A stretch of DNA of 43,148 nucleotides from Candidatus Rokuibacteriota bacterium (lineage in GTDB: Bacteria > Bacteroidota > Bacteroidia > Flavobacteriales > Flavobacteriaceae): contig OMJU01000021.1 in NCBI GenBank assembly GCA_900299425.1, forward strand, positions 1-43,148. Direction: 5' to 3'. The position numbers were made by a program, and so were the translations under genes. The notes below the pieces were generated by a model. That model was given only the letters and a program-made list of their open reading frames with translations. It had not been told where the DNA came from and made no database searches. Positions 23,541-32,772 of this stretch are shown piece after piece (position 1 is the first letter of the stretch; every line of letters begins with the position of its first letter).

Positions 23541-25388
23541 CTATTCCACCGTAACCGACTTTGCGAGATTTCTTGGCTGATCGACGTTGCGGCCGAGCAT
23601 CACGGCGATGTGATAAGAAAGGAGCTGAAGCGGAATCGTGGTCACCAGTGGTGAGGAAGCCTCGGTAGTTTTAGGCACTTCAATCACGTAATCGGCGAGC
23701 GCTTTTATAACGGTATCGCCTTTAGTGACCACTGCGATAATGCGTCCTTTTCGAGCTTTGATTTCCTCTATATTGCTCACTACCTTGTCGTAATGATTGC
23801 TATTCACCGCCACTACAACAACAGGCATTTGCACATCAATTAGCGCGATCGGGCCATGCTTCATCTCGGCAGCAGGATAACCCTCGGCATGGATGTAGGA
23901 TATTTCTTTGAGCTTCAAGGCGCCCTCTAAAGCCACTGGAAAATTCACCCCACGCCCGAGATAAAGGGCATTTTGCGCCATTACCATATTGTTAGCGATC
24001 TTCTTGATTACCGCGTCACTCTCTAATGCTTGAGCCACCAGTTCTGGTATTTGCTGCATTTCATAAAGGTGCTGACGATAAACCGACTCTGAAATAGACC
24101 CTTTTTCCTTGGCCAATTTCAAGGCCATTAAAGTCAATATCGTAATCTGAGTCGTGAAGGCTTTGGTAGAAGCCACGCCAATCTCTGGACCAGCATGGGT
24201 ATAGCTACCCGCATCAGTTTCACGAGCAATAGAAGAACCCGCTACATTACAGACCCCGTAAACTAGAGCGCCCTGACTCTTGGCGAGTTTTATGGCCGCT
24301 AGGGTATCGGCGGTTTCCCCACTTTGAGAAATGGCAATCACCACATCTTTCTTGGTGATGATCGGATTGCGATATCTAAATTCTGAGGCATATTCGACCT
24401 CCACTGGAATACGCGCCCATTCTTCAAAAATATATTCTGCAACCAATCCGGCATGCCATGAAGTACCACAGGCCACTATCAAGATGCGATCGGCCCCAGT
24501 AAAACGGGAGAGGTGATTATCAAGACCGCTTAATTTGATCAAGCCTTTTTCGGGCAGTAATCTCCCGCGGAATGTATCGAGTATGGCTCGAGGTTGTTCA
24601 TAGATTTCTTTGAGCATAAAGTGGTCGTAGCCACCTTTTTCGATTTGTTCTACACTCAAACTCAGCTCCTGAATTTGAGATTCCAAGCGCAAATCTTCTT
24701 TTAGGTCGCGCACACGGACCTCACGGCCTAGTCGCAACACCGCCATCTCGTGGTCTTCGAGATAAATTGCTTGGTTTGTAAACTCGATGAATGGTGTAGC
24801 ATCACTGGCGATAAAAAACTCGTTTTCGCCTACGCCTATGGCCAATGGACTTCCGAGTTTGGCCACGACAATTTCATTTGGTTTGCTCTGGTCAAAAACG
24901 GCAATCGCATAGGCCCCCTCAACTTCTTGTAAGGCGAGCTGAACCGCTTTTCCTAGCTTTACTTTATTGGTCTTTTTAACCTCCTCGATGAGATTAACCA
25001 AAACCTCTGTATCGGTATCGCTGTGGAACACATAACCGCGTTGTTGCAGCACTGTTTTTAGGGCCGCGTAGTTCTCAATAATTCCGTTGTGTACCAGAAT
25101 TAAATCTCCACTATTGGAAACATGTGGGTGAGAATTCACATCGTTGGGCACCCCGTGAGTGGCCCATCGTGTATGGCCAATGCCGATTTGGGCCTCTGGC
25201 ACGCCTTGAGCTGAAAACTTTTCCGCCAAAGAACTTACTTTGCCTTTGGTCTTACACACGTGGGTCATGGCGCCGTCATACAATGCAATTCCCGCACTAT
25301 CATAACCGCGATATTCTAATCGCTTGAGCCCGTTTAAAACAATGGGATAAGCCTCTTTTGAACCGATATAACCAACAATACCACACAT
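23541..25388 (-). CDS. glmS: Glutamine--fructose-6-phosphate aminotransferase (isomerizing)
   Basis: Makes glucosamine-6-phosphate from fructose-6-phosphate and glutamine, the entry to peptidoglycan and lipopolysaccharide amino sugars. The 615-aa protein starts MCGIVGYIGSKEA, giving the N-terminal nucleophile Cys after Met removal, has the glutaminase domain to about residue 225, and then two SIS sugar-isomerase domains (VACGTSWHAGLVAEY, ISQSGETADTLAAIKLAK, LGRGVNFPVALEGALKLKE), ending KSVTVE. It is convergent with the GntP permease gene, with no clear terminator in the 100-bp gap. No glmS ribozyme is expected or seen upstream in Bacteroidota. Confidence 0.98.
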   Translation of the reverse strand: MCGIVGYIGSKEAYPIVLNGLKRLEYRGYDSAGIALYDGAMTHVCKTKGKVSSLAEKFSAQGVPEAQIGIGHTRWATHGVPNDVNSHPHVSNSGDLILVHNGIIENYAALKTVLQQRGYVFHSDTDTEVLVNLIEEVKKTNKVKLGKAVQLALQEVEGAYAIAVFDQSKPNEIVVAKLGSPLAIGVGENEFFIASDATPFIEFTNQAIYLEDHEMAVLRLGREVRVRDLKEDLRLESQIQELSLSVEQIEKGGYDHFMLKEIYEQPRAILDTFRGRLLPEKGLIKLSGLDNHLSRFTGADRILIVACGTSWHAGLVAEYIFEEWARIPVEVEYASEFRYRNPIITKKDVVIAISQSGETADTLAAIKLAKSQGALVYGVCNVAGSSIARETDAGSYTHAGPEIGVASTKAFTTQITILTLMALKLAKEKGSISESVYRQHLYEMQQIPELVAQALESDAVIKKIANNMVMAQNALYLGRGVNFPVALEGALKLKEISYIHAEGYPAAEMKHGPIALIDVQMPVVVVAVNSNHYDKVVSNIEEIKARKGRIIAVVTKGDTVIKALADYVIEVPKTTEASSPLVTTIPLQLLSYHIAVMLGRNVDQPRNLAKSVTVE

Positions 25389-25401
25389 AAGGTCTAAAAA
25401 T

Positions 25402-25415
25402 ACAAATTAATTTGT
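25402..25415. repeat. 14-bp palindrome ACAAATTAATTTGT upstream of glmS
   Basis: The sequence is perfectly self-complementary and lies 13 bp before the glmS start codon. It could be an operator, but AT-rich palindromes of this kind also arise by chance. Confidence 0.3.
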
Positions 25416-25487
25416 GCGGAGAACAACCCACCGCACTTTACATATTTACAAAGCGCATCTCATTTGGGCAGCATCCTAGGCAAAAAA

Positions 25488-27071
25488 CTACTCAGGTTTG
25501 GTATAATACAATTCTAACCGCAAGCGCTTTTCAGGATCTGTAGCTAAATTGCCGTGCAAGGCCGTACCTTGAGGAGCGATGATGGTCCCTCCTGGGACAC
25601 GATCAAATCCTTGTTCTAAAAGAGGCGTTTGCATGTCAAAAAAGCCGACGTAGGATACATTCTGAGAAACTACCAAGCCCAGAGCCACATTCGTAGAATC
25701 TCTATTAATGAGATTACTCACATGAGCCGTAAGCTTAATTTTATAGTATTCTCCGCGATCATCGCTACCGCGCACCAACCTTCCTAGGTGATTGGTAATG
25801 GCGTCGATCGGGGGAAGATTTGAGGTCAAATCAATAGAGTAGTCCGCTAAAATAGAGCTGTTTTTTGTATCGAACACCATGAGGCGTTCTGGCTCTTGGG
25901 TCGGGCTACTGATTTTATCTTGGTCTACGTAAAAAATTAAGTTGGCTTCATTTACTAGCCAGCCTTCATCACGCAATTCTTGTAGGTCGTCTAATCCATT
26001 TTGATTGTCGTCATTGCCAAAAAGTTCGACAATAGTCGCTATGCCATCATTGCCATCTACATACAAGGTCTCTGCGCCTTGAATTGAGTCCCCTGCTTCA
26101 ATATCTTGAACAACCTCAGTGGACCATTGGTGTTCAAAAACATTAACTTTTATGGCCGAAAAATTCAAGTCGTAGGAAAACACCTCGCGGATAATCTCCC
26201 CATCGTCGTCGGTAGATTGATTTCCTGAATCATCAAATGTGGAGGTTTCAGCAGAATAATACAGGGTGATTTTACCTTCTGTAGGGTCAAAAATAGCTTG
26301 GTGTCCACTTTGGTTAACCGCCTCAGCCTTAAAATAAAGCCCTCTGAAGTAATCCTTAAAATTGTTGTTGTTGAGCAAAACCTCTTCATTTTGCTGATCC
26401 CAAATTTTTTCTTGAAAAAACTCAAGAGGTAATTCTAAGTTTATTCCTGGATTAAATGTCAAAGTATCTAGGTCCTCTATGATAAATTCATCAGCCTCAC
26501 TGCTGGCGACAAATTCAGGAATCTCTAACAGCAGTGTTCCTAATTGACCTTCAAAGGTTTGGCGCTGATTGGAAAAATACTGCTGAGGATCAGCAAAGCC
26601 CGTGGCTGGGTCAAAATCCCGCAAAAAATAGTTTGATTCGTAAATGGAAAGTTTTATTGGATCACTCCCAAAAATTGAGTCTAAATCAAATACTGTTTCA
26701 CCCTCATCATTTGTGTCAGAAGTACTGTAATAAGGCAGCGTCAAAATGACTTTCTCCAGCACAGGATTGAGTGTGTCTACAGAAAAAGCTGGATTATTCG
26801 CCGACAATACCACCTGAGTTAGAAAATCGGCTGAATGTGGCCCAAATAGAGGATCATTATAATACCCGAGCTTGTAGCTCAATTGATTGTTAGTCTGAAC
26901 AGGACCCAGGAATCGGCTATAGGCACGCACCGAGAATACCGTATCCGGAGTGGTGTAGTTTTGATCAATTAAGTCAGTATCTAGGTTAGTGAAATTCTCA
27001 TCACAAGAAGCAAAACCAATGATGACGAGTAAAACCCAAATAAAATGAGGAATGCGCTGTGTCACGTTCAT
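25488..27071 (-). CDS. DUF4270-family lipoprotein
   Basis: A Bacteroidota-specific protein of unknown function. I start it at the ATG at 27071 (MNVTQRIPHFIWVLLVIIGFASC, 527 aa), which gives a proper lipoprotein signal with the lipobox GFASC; the longer ORF-track start at 27140 adds 23 residues overlapping the glycogen-synthase-like gene. The mature part begins DENFTNLDTDLIDQNY and is rich in Asp and beta-type sequence, with blocks such as FLTQVVLS, VEKVILTLPYY and ANLIFYVDQ typical of the family. It follows the glgA-like gene by 13 bp, and this gene pair next to panC recurs in Flavobacteriaceae as I remember them. Confidence 0.85.
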   Translation of the reverse strand: MNVTQRIPHFIWVLLVIIGFASCDENFTNLDTDLIDQNYTTPDTVFSVRAYSRFLGPVQTNNQLSYKLGYYNDPLFGPHSADFLTQVVLSANNPAFSVDTLNPVLEKVILTLPYYSTSDTNDEGETVFDLDSIFGSDPIKLSIYESNYFLRDFDPATGFADPQQYFSNQRQTFEGQLGTLLLEIPEFVASSEADEFIIEDLDTLTFNPGINLELPLEFFQEKIWDQQNEEVLLNNNNFKDYFRGLYFKAEAVNQSGHQAIFDPTEGKITLYYSAETSTFDDSGNQSTDDDGEIIREVFSYDLNFSAIKVNVFEHQWSTEVVQDIEAGDSIQGAETLYVDGNDGIATIVELFGNDDNQNGLDDLQELRDEGWLVNEANLIFYVDQDKISSPTQEPERLMVFDTKNSSILADYSIDLTSNLPPIDAITNHLGRLVRGSDDRGEYYKIKLTAHVSNLINRDSTNVALGLVVSQNVSYVGFFDMQTPLLEQGFDRVPGGTIIAPQGTALHGNLATDPEKRLRLELYYTKPE

Positions 27072-27084
27072 AAAATTAATGAGC

Positions 27085-27897
27085 CTAGGCTCCGAGGACT
27101 TTTGATTTGTAAAAATCGATATAAGCCTGAGAAAATTCATCTTTATTGTGAAAGTTTAACACAGGGCAAGAGGCATTTTTAAGATATGCAGCTAAATCCT
27201 CCGATAAATCAGGAGAACCTTCGATTACGGCATCAGAATGGTCTATGGCCGTTTTCATAATATTCAAGTAGCTCGGTGTATCCAAATGCGCATATTTTTT
27301 GGCATCAATTCCATCAAAGCTTATTTTCTTTGAAAGGTCTTGGTTCAATGTGCCATCGAAACCTTGACTGTAAAGTGAGGTCACAATTTTACACCCGTCA
27401 AATAGCGGTTCGTTGCTGTAGTAAGTTCTAAGATATAGCGGCAACAAAGAAGCGAGCCATCCATGGACATGAATGATATCTGGACCCCAATTCAGTTTTT
27501 TTACTGTTTCGACAACCCCTTTGGCAAAAAATAAAGCACGCTCGTCATTGTCTTCAAATAAGGCGCCATCTTCATCGGCAAAGGTCGCTTTACGCTTGAA
27601 ATAATCATCGTTATCGATAAAATATACCTGCATGCGTTCCTTCGGGATTGAGGCAACTTTAATGATCAGCGGCATGTCCATATCATTGATCACAAGATTC
27701 ATTCCTGAGAGGCGAATCACTTCGTGTAATTGGTGACGACGCTCATTAATATTGCCATAACGCGGCATAAAAATGCGGATCTGACCATTGTTATTGTTTA
27801 CCGCTCTAGGGGCCTCAAACGACATCGAAGAAATCTCAGTCTCTGGGAGGTAAGGAACCACCTCGGAAGACACATACAAGACTCTTTTATCTTTCAT
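27085..27897 (-). CDS. Glycogen/starch-synthase-like protein, GT5 N-terminal domain only
   Basis: The 270-aa protein resembles the N-terminal Rossmann half of GT5 glycogen synthases: MKDKRVLYVSSEVVPYLPETE, RIFMPRYGNINERRHQLHEVIRLSG, DDERALFFAKGVVETVKKL-type stretch and IIHVHGWLASLLPLYLRTYY. Full enzymes are about 470 aa or more. The C-terminal nucleotide-sugar-binding half is absent, and the ADP-glucose KxGG motif after SSEVVPY is replaced by LPETEIS. The ORF is intact with a clean stop, so it is probably a maintained non-catalytic derivative. It diverges from panC and is followed by the DUF4270 gene. Confidence 0.85.
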   Translation of the reverse strand: MKDKRVLYVSSEVVPYLPETEISSMSFEAPRAVNNNNGQIRIFMPRYGNINERRHQLHEVIRLSGMNLVINDMDMPLIIKVASIPKERMQVYFIDNDDYFKRKATFADEDGALFEDNDERALFFAKGVVETVKKLNWGPDIIHVHGWLASLLPLYLRTYYSNEPLFDGCKIVTSLYSQGFDGTLNQDLSKKISFDGIDAKKYAHLDTPSYLNIMKTAIDHSDAVIEGSPDLSEDLAAYLKNASCPVLNFHNKDEFSQAYIDFYKSKVLGA

Positions 27898-27934
27898 AAA
27901 ACACTAAAAATTTTCCGTAACTGTTGTGCGGATG

Positions 27935-27981
27935 CAAAATTACGAAAATTTATGCAGATTGCTGTGAATATCTTAATTTTG
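27935..27981. promoter_or_regulatory. Divergent -7 boxes between the glycogen-synthase-like gene and panC
   Basis: TAATTTTG at 27974-27981 (plus) and its mirror, plus-strand CAAAATTA at 27935-27942 (TAATTTTG on the minus strand), both match TAnnTTTG exactly and sit at suitable distances from panC and the glycogen-synthase-like gene. No good -33 TTTG accompanies either, so confidence is moderate. Confidence 0.4.
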
Positions 27982-27996
27982 CCCGATTTCAAGGCA

Positions 27997-28845
27997 ATGA
28001 CCATACTCCAAACAAAGGAAGATTTACAGCAATATTTGGGGCCCTACAAACAGGCAAACAAATGCATCGGCTTTGTCCCAACTATGGGAGCGCTGCATCA
28101 AGGTCATTTAAGCCTCGCTTCCCGTGCCCTTGAGGAATGTGCCCTGGTGGTGGTCAGTATTTTTGTGAATCCTACTCAATTCAACAATCCTGAGGATTTG
28201 GAAAAATATCCCAGGCAGCTAGCACAAGATGTTGCAATACTCAGCGCACTCAATACGGATATAGTGGTTTTTTCACCGACATCTGAAAATATATACGCAG
28301 GCCAAGTCAAGGCGCGGCAATACGATTTTGGCGATTTAGGAAGTTTCATGGAAGGCCTTCATCGACCAGGACATTTTGATGGTGTAGCTACTGTAGTCTC
28401 TCTGCTTTTTGATGCTGTTACGCCCGATCGCGCTTATTTTGGTGAAAAAGACTACCAGCAACTGCGCATTGTAGAAACCCTGGTCGCAATCGAAAAGCAA
28501 CCTGTAATCATTGTTCCTTGTGCCATCGCAAGAAATGTAGAGGGACTCGCTTTGAGCTCACGCAACCAAAGGCTAAATGTGCTGCAACGGCAACAAGCAC
28601 TACTTTTGATTCAAGTCTTGCGAGATGCGCGTAAAAATTTTGGCACGACATCTATTGAGGCAATCAAAAAACAAGTGTTCACTGCTTTTGAGAACAATCC
28701 TGAATGCACCCTAGAATACTTTGAAATTGCGGATGTGGTATCACTAGTCCCACGCAACACCAAAGACCCTAAAAAGAAATATCGGGCATTTATTGCCGCA
28801 CACATAGCAGGCGTGCGTCTGATCGATAATATTGAACTTAATTAA
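27997..28845 (+). CDS. panC: Pantoate--beta-alanine ligase (pantothenate synthetase)
   Basis: Joins pantoate and beta-alanine with ATP to make pantothenate. From the ATG at 27997 the protein is 282 aa (MTILQTKEDLQQYLG), the normal family length; the ORF-track start at 27730 lies within the divergent gene and adds 89 non-family residues. FVPTMGALHQGHLSL carries the HIGH-like motif, FVNPTQFNNPEDLEKYPR, YFGEKDYQQL and the ALSSRNQRL (KMSKS-like) segment complete the signature. panD follows 12 bp downstream, so the two beta-alanine/pantothenate steps are coexpressed. panB is not in the window. Confidence 0.97.
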   Translation: MTILQTKEDLQQYLGPYKQANKCIGFVPTMGALHQGHLSLASRALEECALVVVSIFVNPTQFNNPEDLEKYPRQLAQDVAILSALNTDIVVFSPTSENIYAGQVKARQYDFGDLGSFMEGLHRPGHFDGVATVVSLLFDAVTPDRAYFGEKDYQQLRIVETLVAIEKQPVIIVPCAIARNVEGLALSSRNQRLNVLQRQQALLLIQVLRDARKNFGTTSIEAIKKQVFTAFENNPECTLEYFEIADVVSLVPRNTKDPKKKYRAFIAAHIAGVRLIDNIELN

Positions 28846-28857
28846 TACCTTTGGCCC

Positions 28858-29208
28858 ATGTTGATTCATGTCGTTAAATCCAAAATTCATCGCGTTAAAG
28901 TAACAGGGGCTGACCTGAATTATATCGGCAGCATCACCATAGATGAAGATCTTATGGATGCGGCCAATATTGTCCCTGGAGAAAAAATCCAGGTGGTCAA
29001 CAACACTAACGGCAACCGACTTGAAACTTATGTCATTCCAGGACCGCGCAATAGTGGCGAAATTACGCTCAACGGAGCCGCGGCAAGATTAGTTTCAGTG
29101 GGAGACGTCTTGATTTTAATGGCCTATGCCCTTATGAGCCCGGAAGAAGCTAAAGAGTTTTCTCCTGCCATTATATTTCCTGACGAAGCGACTAATTTAT
29201 TGAGGTAG
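28858..29208 (+). CDS. panD: Aspartate 1-decarboxylase
   Basis: Pyruvoyl enzyme that makes beta-alanine from L-aspartate, supplying the PanC substrate. The 116-aa proenzyme has the self-cleavage site Gly24-Ser25 in NYIGSITID, exactly the position known in E. coli, and the flanking [20 protein letters not shown]. The family block [19 protein letters not shown] is present. It is the second gene of panC-panD. Confidence 0.98.
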   Translation: MLIHVVKSKIHRVKVTGADLNYIGSITIDEDLMDAANIVPGEKIQVVNNTNGNRLETYVIPGPRNSGEITLNGAAARLVSVGDVLILMAYALMSPEEAKEFSPAIIFPDEATNLLR

Positions 29209-29228
29209 GCGTGGTAATTTACACTTAA

Positions 29229-30188
29229 GTGAAGACAAAAATTGTCAAGTTTCTAAAAATAGTGGTCCCGGTTTTATTGGGCATCGCTCTGGTTTGGTAT
29301 TTCTATCAAAAATTTACTCCCGAGCAATGGAATGAAATGAAACGTCATTTTAAAGAAGCGAACTATACCTTTCTTTTTTTATCCGTTTTACTTTCGCTTG
29401 CCAGTCATATTCTGCGCACACATCGATGGCATTTACTCCTGCGGCCCTTAGGACATGACCCGAAATGGTTCAATAGTTTTTTCGCGGTGTGCATTGCCTA
29501 TTTTATGAACTTATTCATTCCTAAAAGCGGGGAGGTTTCTCGGGCTGTAACCTTGAATCAATACGAAAATATACCTCTGGAGCATGGCCTTGGCACCATC
29601 ATCACTGAACGCATCATCGATTTGGTGTTTTTATTGTTGTTTTTTAGTCTCGCCATTTTCCTGAATTACGCTCTGCTGATGGACTATATCAGCAGTGTCA
29701 TTCCTGGGTACAAATTACTTTGGACACTACTGATTTTATTTGTCGTATTGATTGTGTTTTTCTATTGGGTCCAAAGATCCAGTCAGCAATTTGCTTTGCG
29801 GCTGCGCAAATTTATTGCAGGGCTGATTCAAGGCATGGCAAGCATTAAAAAGGTTTCTGCCCTTGGCGTATTTATTGTCGAAAGCCTCCTTATTTGGGGA
29901 CTTTATGTTGCTTCATTTTATGCGGCCACTTTCGCACTTGTGGAGACAAGTAGCATTGGCTGGGAGGTAATCATTATCACTTTTGTAGTGGGGAGCTTCA
30001 CCTTTGCCTTTACGAACAGCGGCATTGGTTACTACCCCCTGGCTGTTGCGGGGGTCATGGGTCTTTTTGGTATTGCTTTGCCGCTTGGGAATGCTTTTGG
30101 CTGGCTGATTTGGACGGCCAATATTTCTTCGATCAACTTTTTCGGGCTAATCGCGCTAATAGGGCTGCCTATTGTGAACAAAAAGTAA
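29229..30188 (+). CDS. YbhN/LPG-synthase-TM family membrane protein (flippase-like)
   Basis: Polytopic inner-membrane protein of 319 aa with about seven or eight hydrophobic segments and the domain shared with the membrane part of MprF and with AglD/YbhN (lysylphosphatidylglycerol synthase TM region). Conserved blocks include RTHRWHLLLRPLG, FIPKSGEVSRAVTL and LGTIITERIIDL. No soluble aminoacyl-transfer domain is attached, so lipid or lipid-linked substrate translocation is more likely than lysyl-PG synthesis. The start is a GTG 20 bp after panD, probably in the same operon. Confidence 0.87.
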   Translation: MKTKIVKFLKIVVPVLLGIALVWYFYQKFTPEQWNEMKRHFKEANYTFLFLSVLLSLASHILRTHRWHLLLRPLGHDPKWFNSFFAVCIAYFMNLFIPKSGEVSRAVTLNQYENIPLEHGLGTIITERIIDLVFLLLFFSLAIFLNYALLMDYISSVIPGYKLLWTLLILFVVLIVFFYWVQRSSQQFALRLRKFIAGLIQGMASIKKVSALGVFIVESLLIWGLYVASFYAATFALVETSSIGWEVIIITFVVGSFTFAFTNSGIGYYPLAVAGVMGLFGIALPLGNAFGWLIWTANISSINFFGLIALIGLPIVNKK

Positions 30189-30259
30189 GAATTCGTAACG
30201 GTTTCATGCCTGAGCAGGTGGCATAAATTTACTATCTTTCTGATTGAAAATTTCCACCC

Positions 30260-31414
30260 ATGAAATCGCATTTGTTTCTGTTTTTTGCCCTAGTTTTTCT
30301 CAATCCAATTTGGGGTCAATCCAAAGTTATTTATGAAGAATTTTCCTCTTACAGGCTAGGCGAAACACGACGCTTAAAAATTCAATTGCCAAGAGATTAC
30401 GAAACCAACACTGAGAAATCTTATCCCATTGTCATTGTATTAGACGCCAATTATCTATTTGAGCCAGTGGCTGGGAACGTAGACTATTTCGGCTATTGGG
30501 AAGATATGCCCGAGGCTTTGGTTGTAGGGATTATGCAGGGGGATAGCCGTTATGACGATTGTTATTATGACGACACTAATTTCATGCCGGCGGACAAAGG
30601 CGCCGATTTTTTTGAGTTTATCGGTATGGAGCTCGTGCCATTTATAGATGCCAATTTTAGAACTGCAAAATTTATCATAGCCGTGGGTCATGACCTTACG
30701 GCCAGTTACATCAATTATTACCTCTTTAAAGACCCTCCTTTGTTTAATGGATACATTGCCCTGAGTCCAGACCTAGCCCCAATGATGGACGATCGCCTAC
30801 CTAAGCGTCTTCCTAATATTCCACAAAAGCTATTCTATTACCTGGCCACCGGGACCGATGATATACCAGACCTGCAACTCATCGCTCAGGAGCTCAATAC
30901 GTCGCTCAGTGCATTAAAGTCTGAACAGTTCAATTATTACTACGATAATTTTGAAGGTGCCACACATTATTCGCTGGTGGCCCGGGCCATCCCCTCTGCT
31001 TTGGAAAAAATATTTTCTATTTATCGGCCCATTTCAAAGCAAGAGTTTAACGACGTATTATTAAAGTTAGAAACGCCAGTCCACCTCTATCTTTTAGATA
31101 AATACCAAACCATTGCCAATCTTTTTGGTATCAATAACCCCATTCGGATTAATGATTTTTTGGCCTCAGCTACGGCCTGTGAAAAACTCAAACAATGGGA
31201 ATCACTAAGGGAAATTGCAACCATGGCCACACGTCAATATCCAGATTTAATTTTGGGCGATTATTATATGGGGCGCTATTACGAAGAAATTGGGGACCCA
31301 AAACGCGCAATGCGCACCTTCCAAGGAGGTTTTGACAAAGAAGAAGTGGATTTTATTACTGTAGATTTGATGCTGGACAAGGCCGATCAAATCAAATATG
31401 ATTTTGGGTACTGA
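30260..31414 (+). CDS. Alpha/beta-hydrolase-fold (esterase D/Fes-like) protein lacking the nucleophile serine, with helical C-terminal extension
   Basis: The 384-aa protein has a signal peptide (MKSHLFLFFALVFLNPIWGQ) and an esterase D/Fes-type domain (about 25-255): RRLKIQLPRDYETNTEKSYPIVIVLDANYLFE, and MQGDSRYDDCYYDDTNF. The nucleophile elbow, usually GHSxGG, reads VGHDLTASY, with Asp145 at the serine position, while the late histidine is kept in GATHYSL (H236). The last 120 residues are helical, with a TPR-like unit DYYMGRYYEEIGDPKRAMRTFQGGF. It is probably periplasmic and not a classical serine esterase. Its TGA overlaps the ATG of radA by one base. Confidence 0.82.
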   Translation: MKSHLFLFFALVFLNPIWGQSKVIYEEFSSYRLGETRRLKIQLPRDYETNTEKSYPIVIVLDANYLFEPVAGNVDYFGYWEDMPEALVVGIMQGDSRYDDCYYDDTNFMPADKGADFFEFIGMELVPFIDANFRTAKFIIAVGHDLTASYINYYLFKDPPLFNGYIALSPDLAPMMDDRLPKRLPNIPQKLFYYLATGTDDIPDLQLIAQELNTSLSALKSEQFNYYYDNFEGATHYSLVARAIPSALEKIFSIYRPISKQEFNDVLLKLETPVHLYLLDKYQTIANLFGINNPIRINDFLASATACEKLKQWESLREIATMATRQYPDLILGDYYMGRYYEEIGDPKRAMRTFQGGFDKEEVDFITVDLMLDKADQIKYDFGY

Positions 31415-32772
31415 TGGCAAAAACGAAAACAAGTTTTTTTTGTCAGAACTGTGGGAGCTCCTTTGCCAAATGGCAGGGGCAATGCAATTCATGTAAATCA
31501 TGGAACACCATTATCGAGGAAGTCATCAGCAGTAATGTCCCAGCAGCTTGGGAACAAGCCACAGGAACCTCCGCAAGAGTGGCCCAGCCACAACCCATCG
31601 AAGAAATCGCCACCAGTGATACCCCGCGCAGATCTACTTACGATTCAGAACTAGACCGAGTTTTAGGTGGTGGCTTAGTCCCTGGATCCTTAACCCTGTT
31701 AGGTGGGGAACCCGGTATCGGCAAAAGTACGCTCATGCTGCAAGTCGGATTGCGATGGCCGTATAAAACCCTGTATGTTTCTGGAGAAGAGAGTGCCCAA
31801 CAAATTAAAATGCGTGCAGAACGCTTGGGTAAAAACACAGGACAATGCCTAATCTTGACTGAAACACAAACACAAAATATTCTTCACCACGCTGTTGAGC
31901 AGCAGCCTGAGGTGGTGGTCATTGATTCCATTCAGACCCTGCAGTCCAACCAAATCGATAGTGGCTCTGGAGGTATTGCACAGATTAGAACAGCTACTGC
32001 AGAACTCATTAAATACGCTAAATCCACTCAAACCCCAGTAGTGCTGATTGGTCATATTACTAAAGATGGCCATATCGCTGGCCCAAAGATTCTCGAGCAT
32101 ATGGTCGATACGGTCTTGCAATTTGATGGGGACCGTCATCACGTTTATCGTATTCTCAGGGCACATAAAAATAGATTTGGCAGCACAAATGAGTTAGGGA
32201 TTTATGAAATGCTATCTCAAGGGCTGCGTGCGGTCACGAACCCCTCTGAACTGCTCATTTCAAAAACCGACGAACCGCTCAGTGGTAACGCAATAGCCGC
32301 TACACTCGAGGGCATGCGCCCACTGATGATAGAAATTCAAGCGCTAGTGAGTAGTGCCGTCTACGGAACACCTCAACGCTCTGCTACGGGTTATAACCTG
32401 AAAAGGCTCAACATGATCTTAGCGGTACTGGAAAAGCGTGTAGGCTTTAAACTTGGGGCCAAAGATGTGTTTTTAAACATTACTGGAGGCATACAGGTCG
32501 ATGATCCAGCCCTTGATCTGGCGGTGGTCGCGGCAGTGCTCTCATCAAATAACGACATGCCGCTAATGCGCAGCAGTTGCTTTGCAGGTGAAATTGGATT
32601 GGCCGGTGAGGTAAGACCCGTAAGTCGACTGGAACAACGCATTTCAGAGGCTGAAAAACTTGGGTTCAATCAAATTATCGTAGCCAAGCACAGCAAAGTA
32701 CCTAAAAACACCCGAATCCATGTAATCCAAGTGGGCAAGGTCCACGATCTGGTCCAACACCTATTTGTCTAG
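31414..32772 (+). CDS. radA: DNA repair protein RadA
   Basis: RecA-like ATPase and branch-migration helicase that works with recombination intermediates. The 452-aa protein has the N-terminal zinc finger CQNCGSSFAKWQGQCNSCKSW, Walker A in LLGGEPGIGKST, the RadA-specific HKNRFGS motif, and the C-terminal Lon-protease-like domain (DVFLNITGGIQVDDPALDLAVVAAVLSS). It is translationally coupled to the hydrolase-like gene upstream. Its TAG directly abuts the convergent xth stop with no spacer. Confidence 0.98.
   Translation: MAKTKTSFFCQNCGSSFAKWQGQCNSCKSWNTIIEEVISSNVPAAWEQATGTSARVAQPQPIEEIATSDTPRRSTYDSELDRVLGGGLVPGSLTLLGGEPGIGKSTLMLQVGLRWPYKTLYVSGEESAQQIKMRAERLGKNTGQCLILTETQTQNILHHAVEQQPEVVVIDSIQTLQSNQIDSGSGGIAQIRTATAELIKYAKSTQTPVVLIGHITKDGHIAGPKILEHMVDTVLQFDGDRHHVYRILRAHKNRFGSTNELGIYEMLSQGLRAVTNPSELLISKTDEPLSGNAIAATLEGMRPLMIEIQALVSSAVYGTPQRSATGYNLKRLNMILAVLEKRVGFKLGAKDVFLNITGGIQVDDPALDLAVVAAVLSSNNDMPLMRSSCFAGEIGLAGEVRPVSRLEQRISEAEKLGFNQIIVAKHSKVPKNTRIHVIQVGKVHDLVQHLFV

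Noticed and set aside
27730-27996. N-terminal extension of panC in the ORF track
   Set aside because: The extra 89 residues lie in the divergent glycogen-synthase-like gene and its promoter region; PanC begins at MTILQTKEDL.
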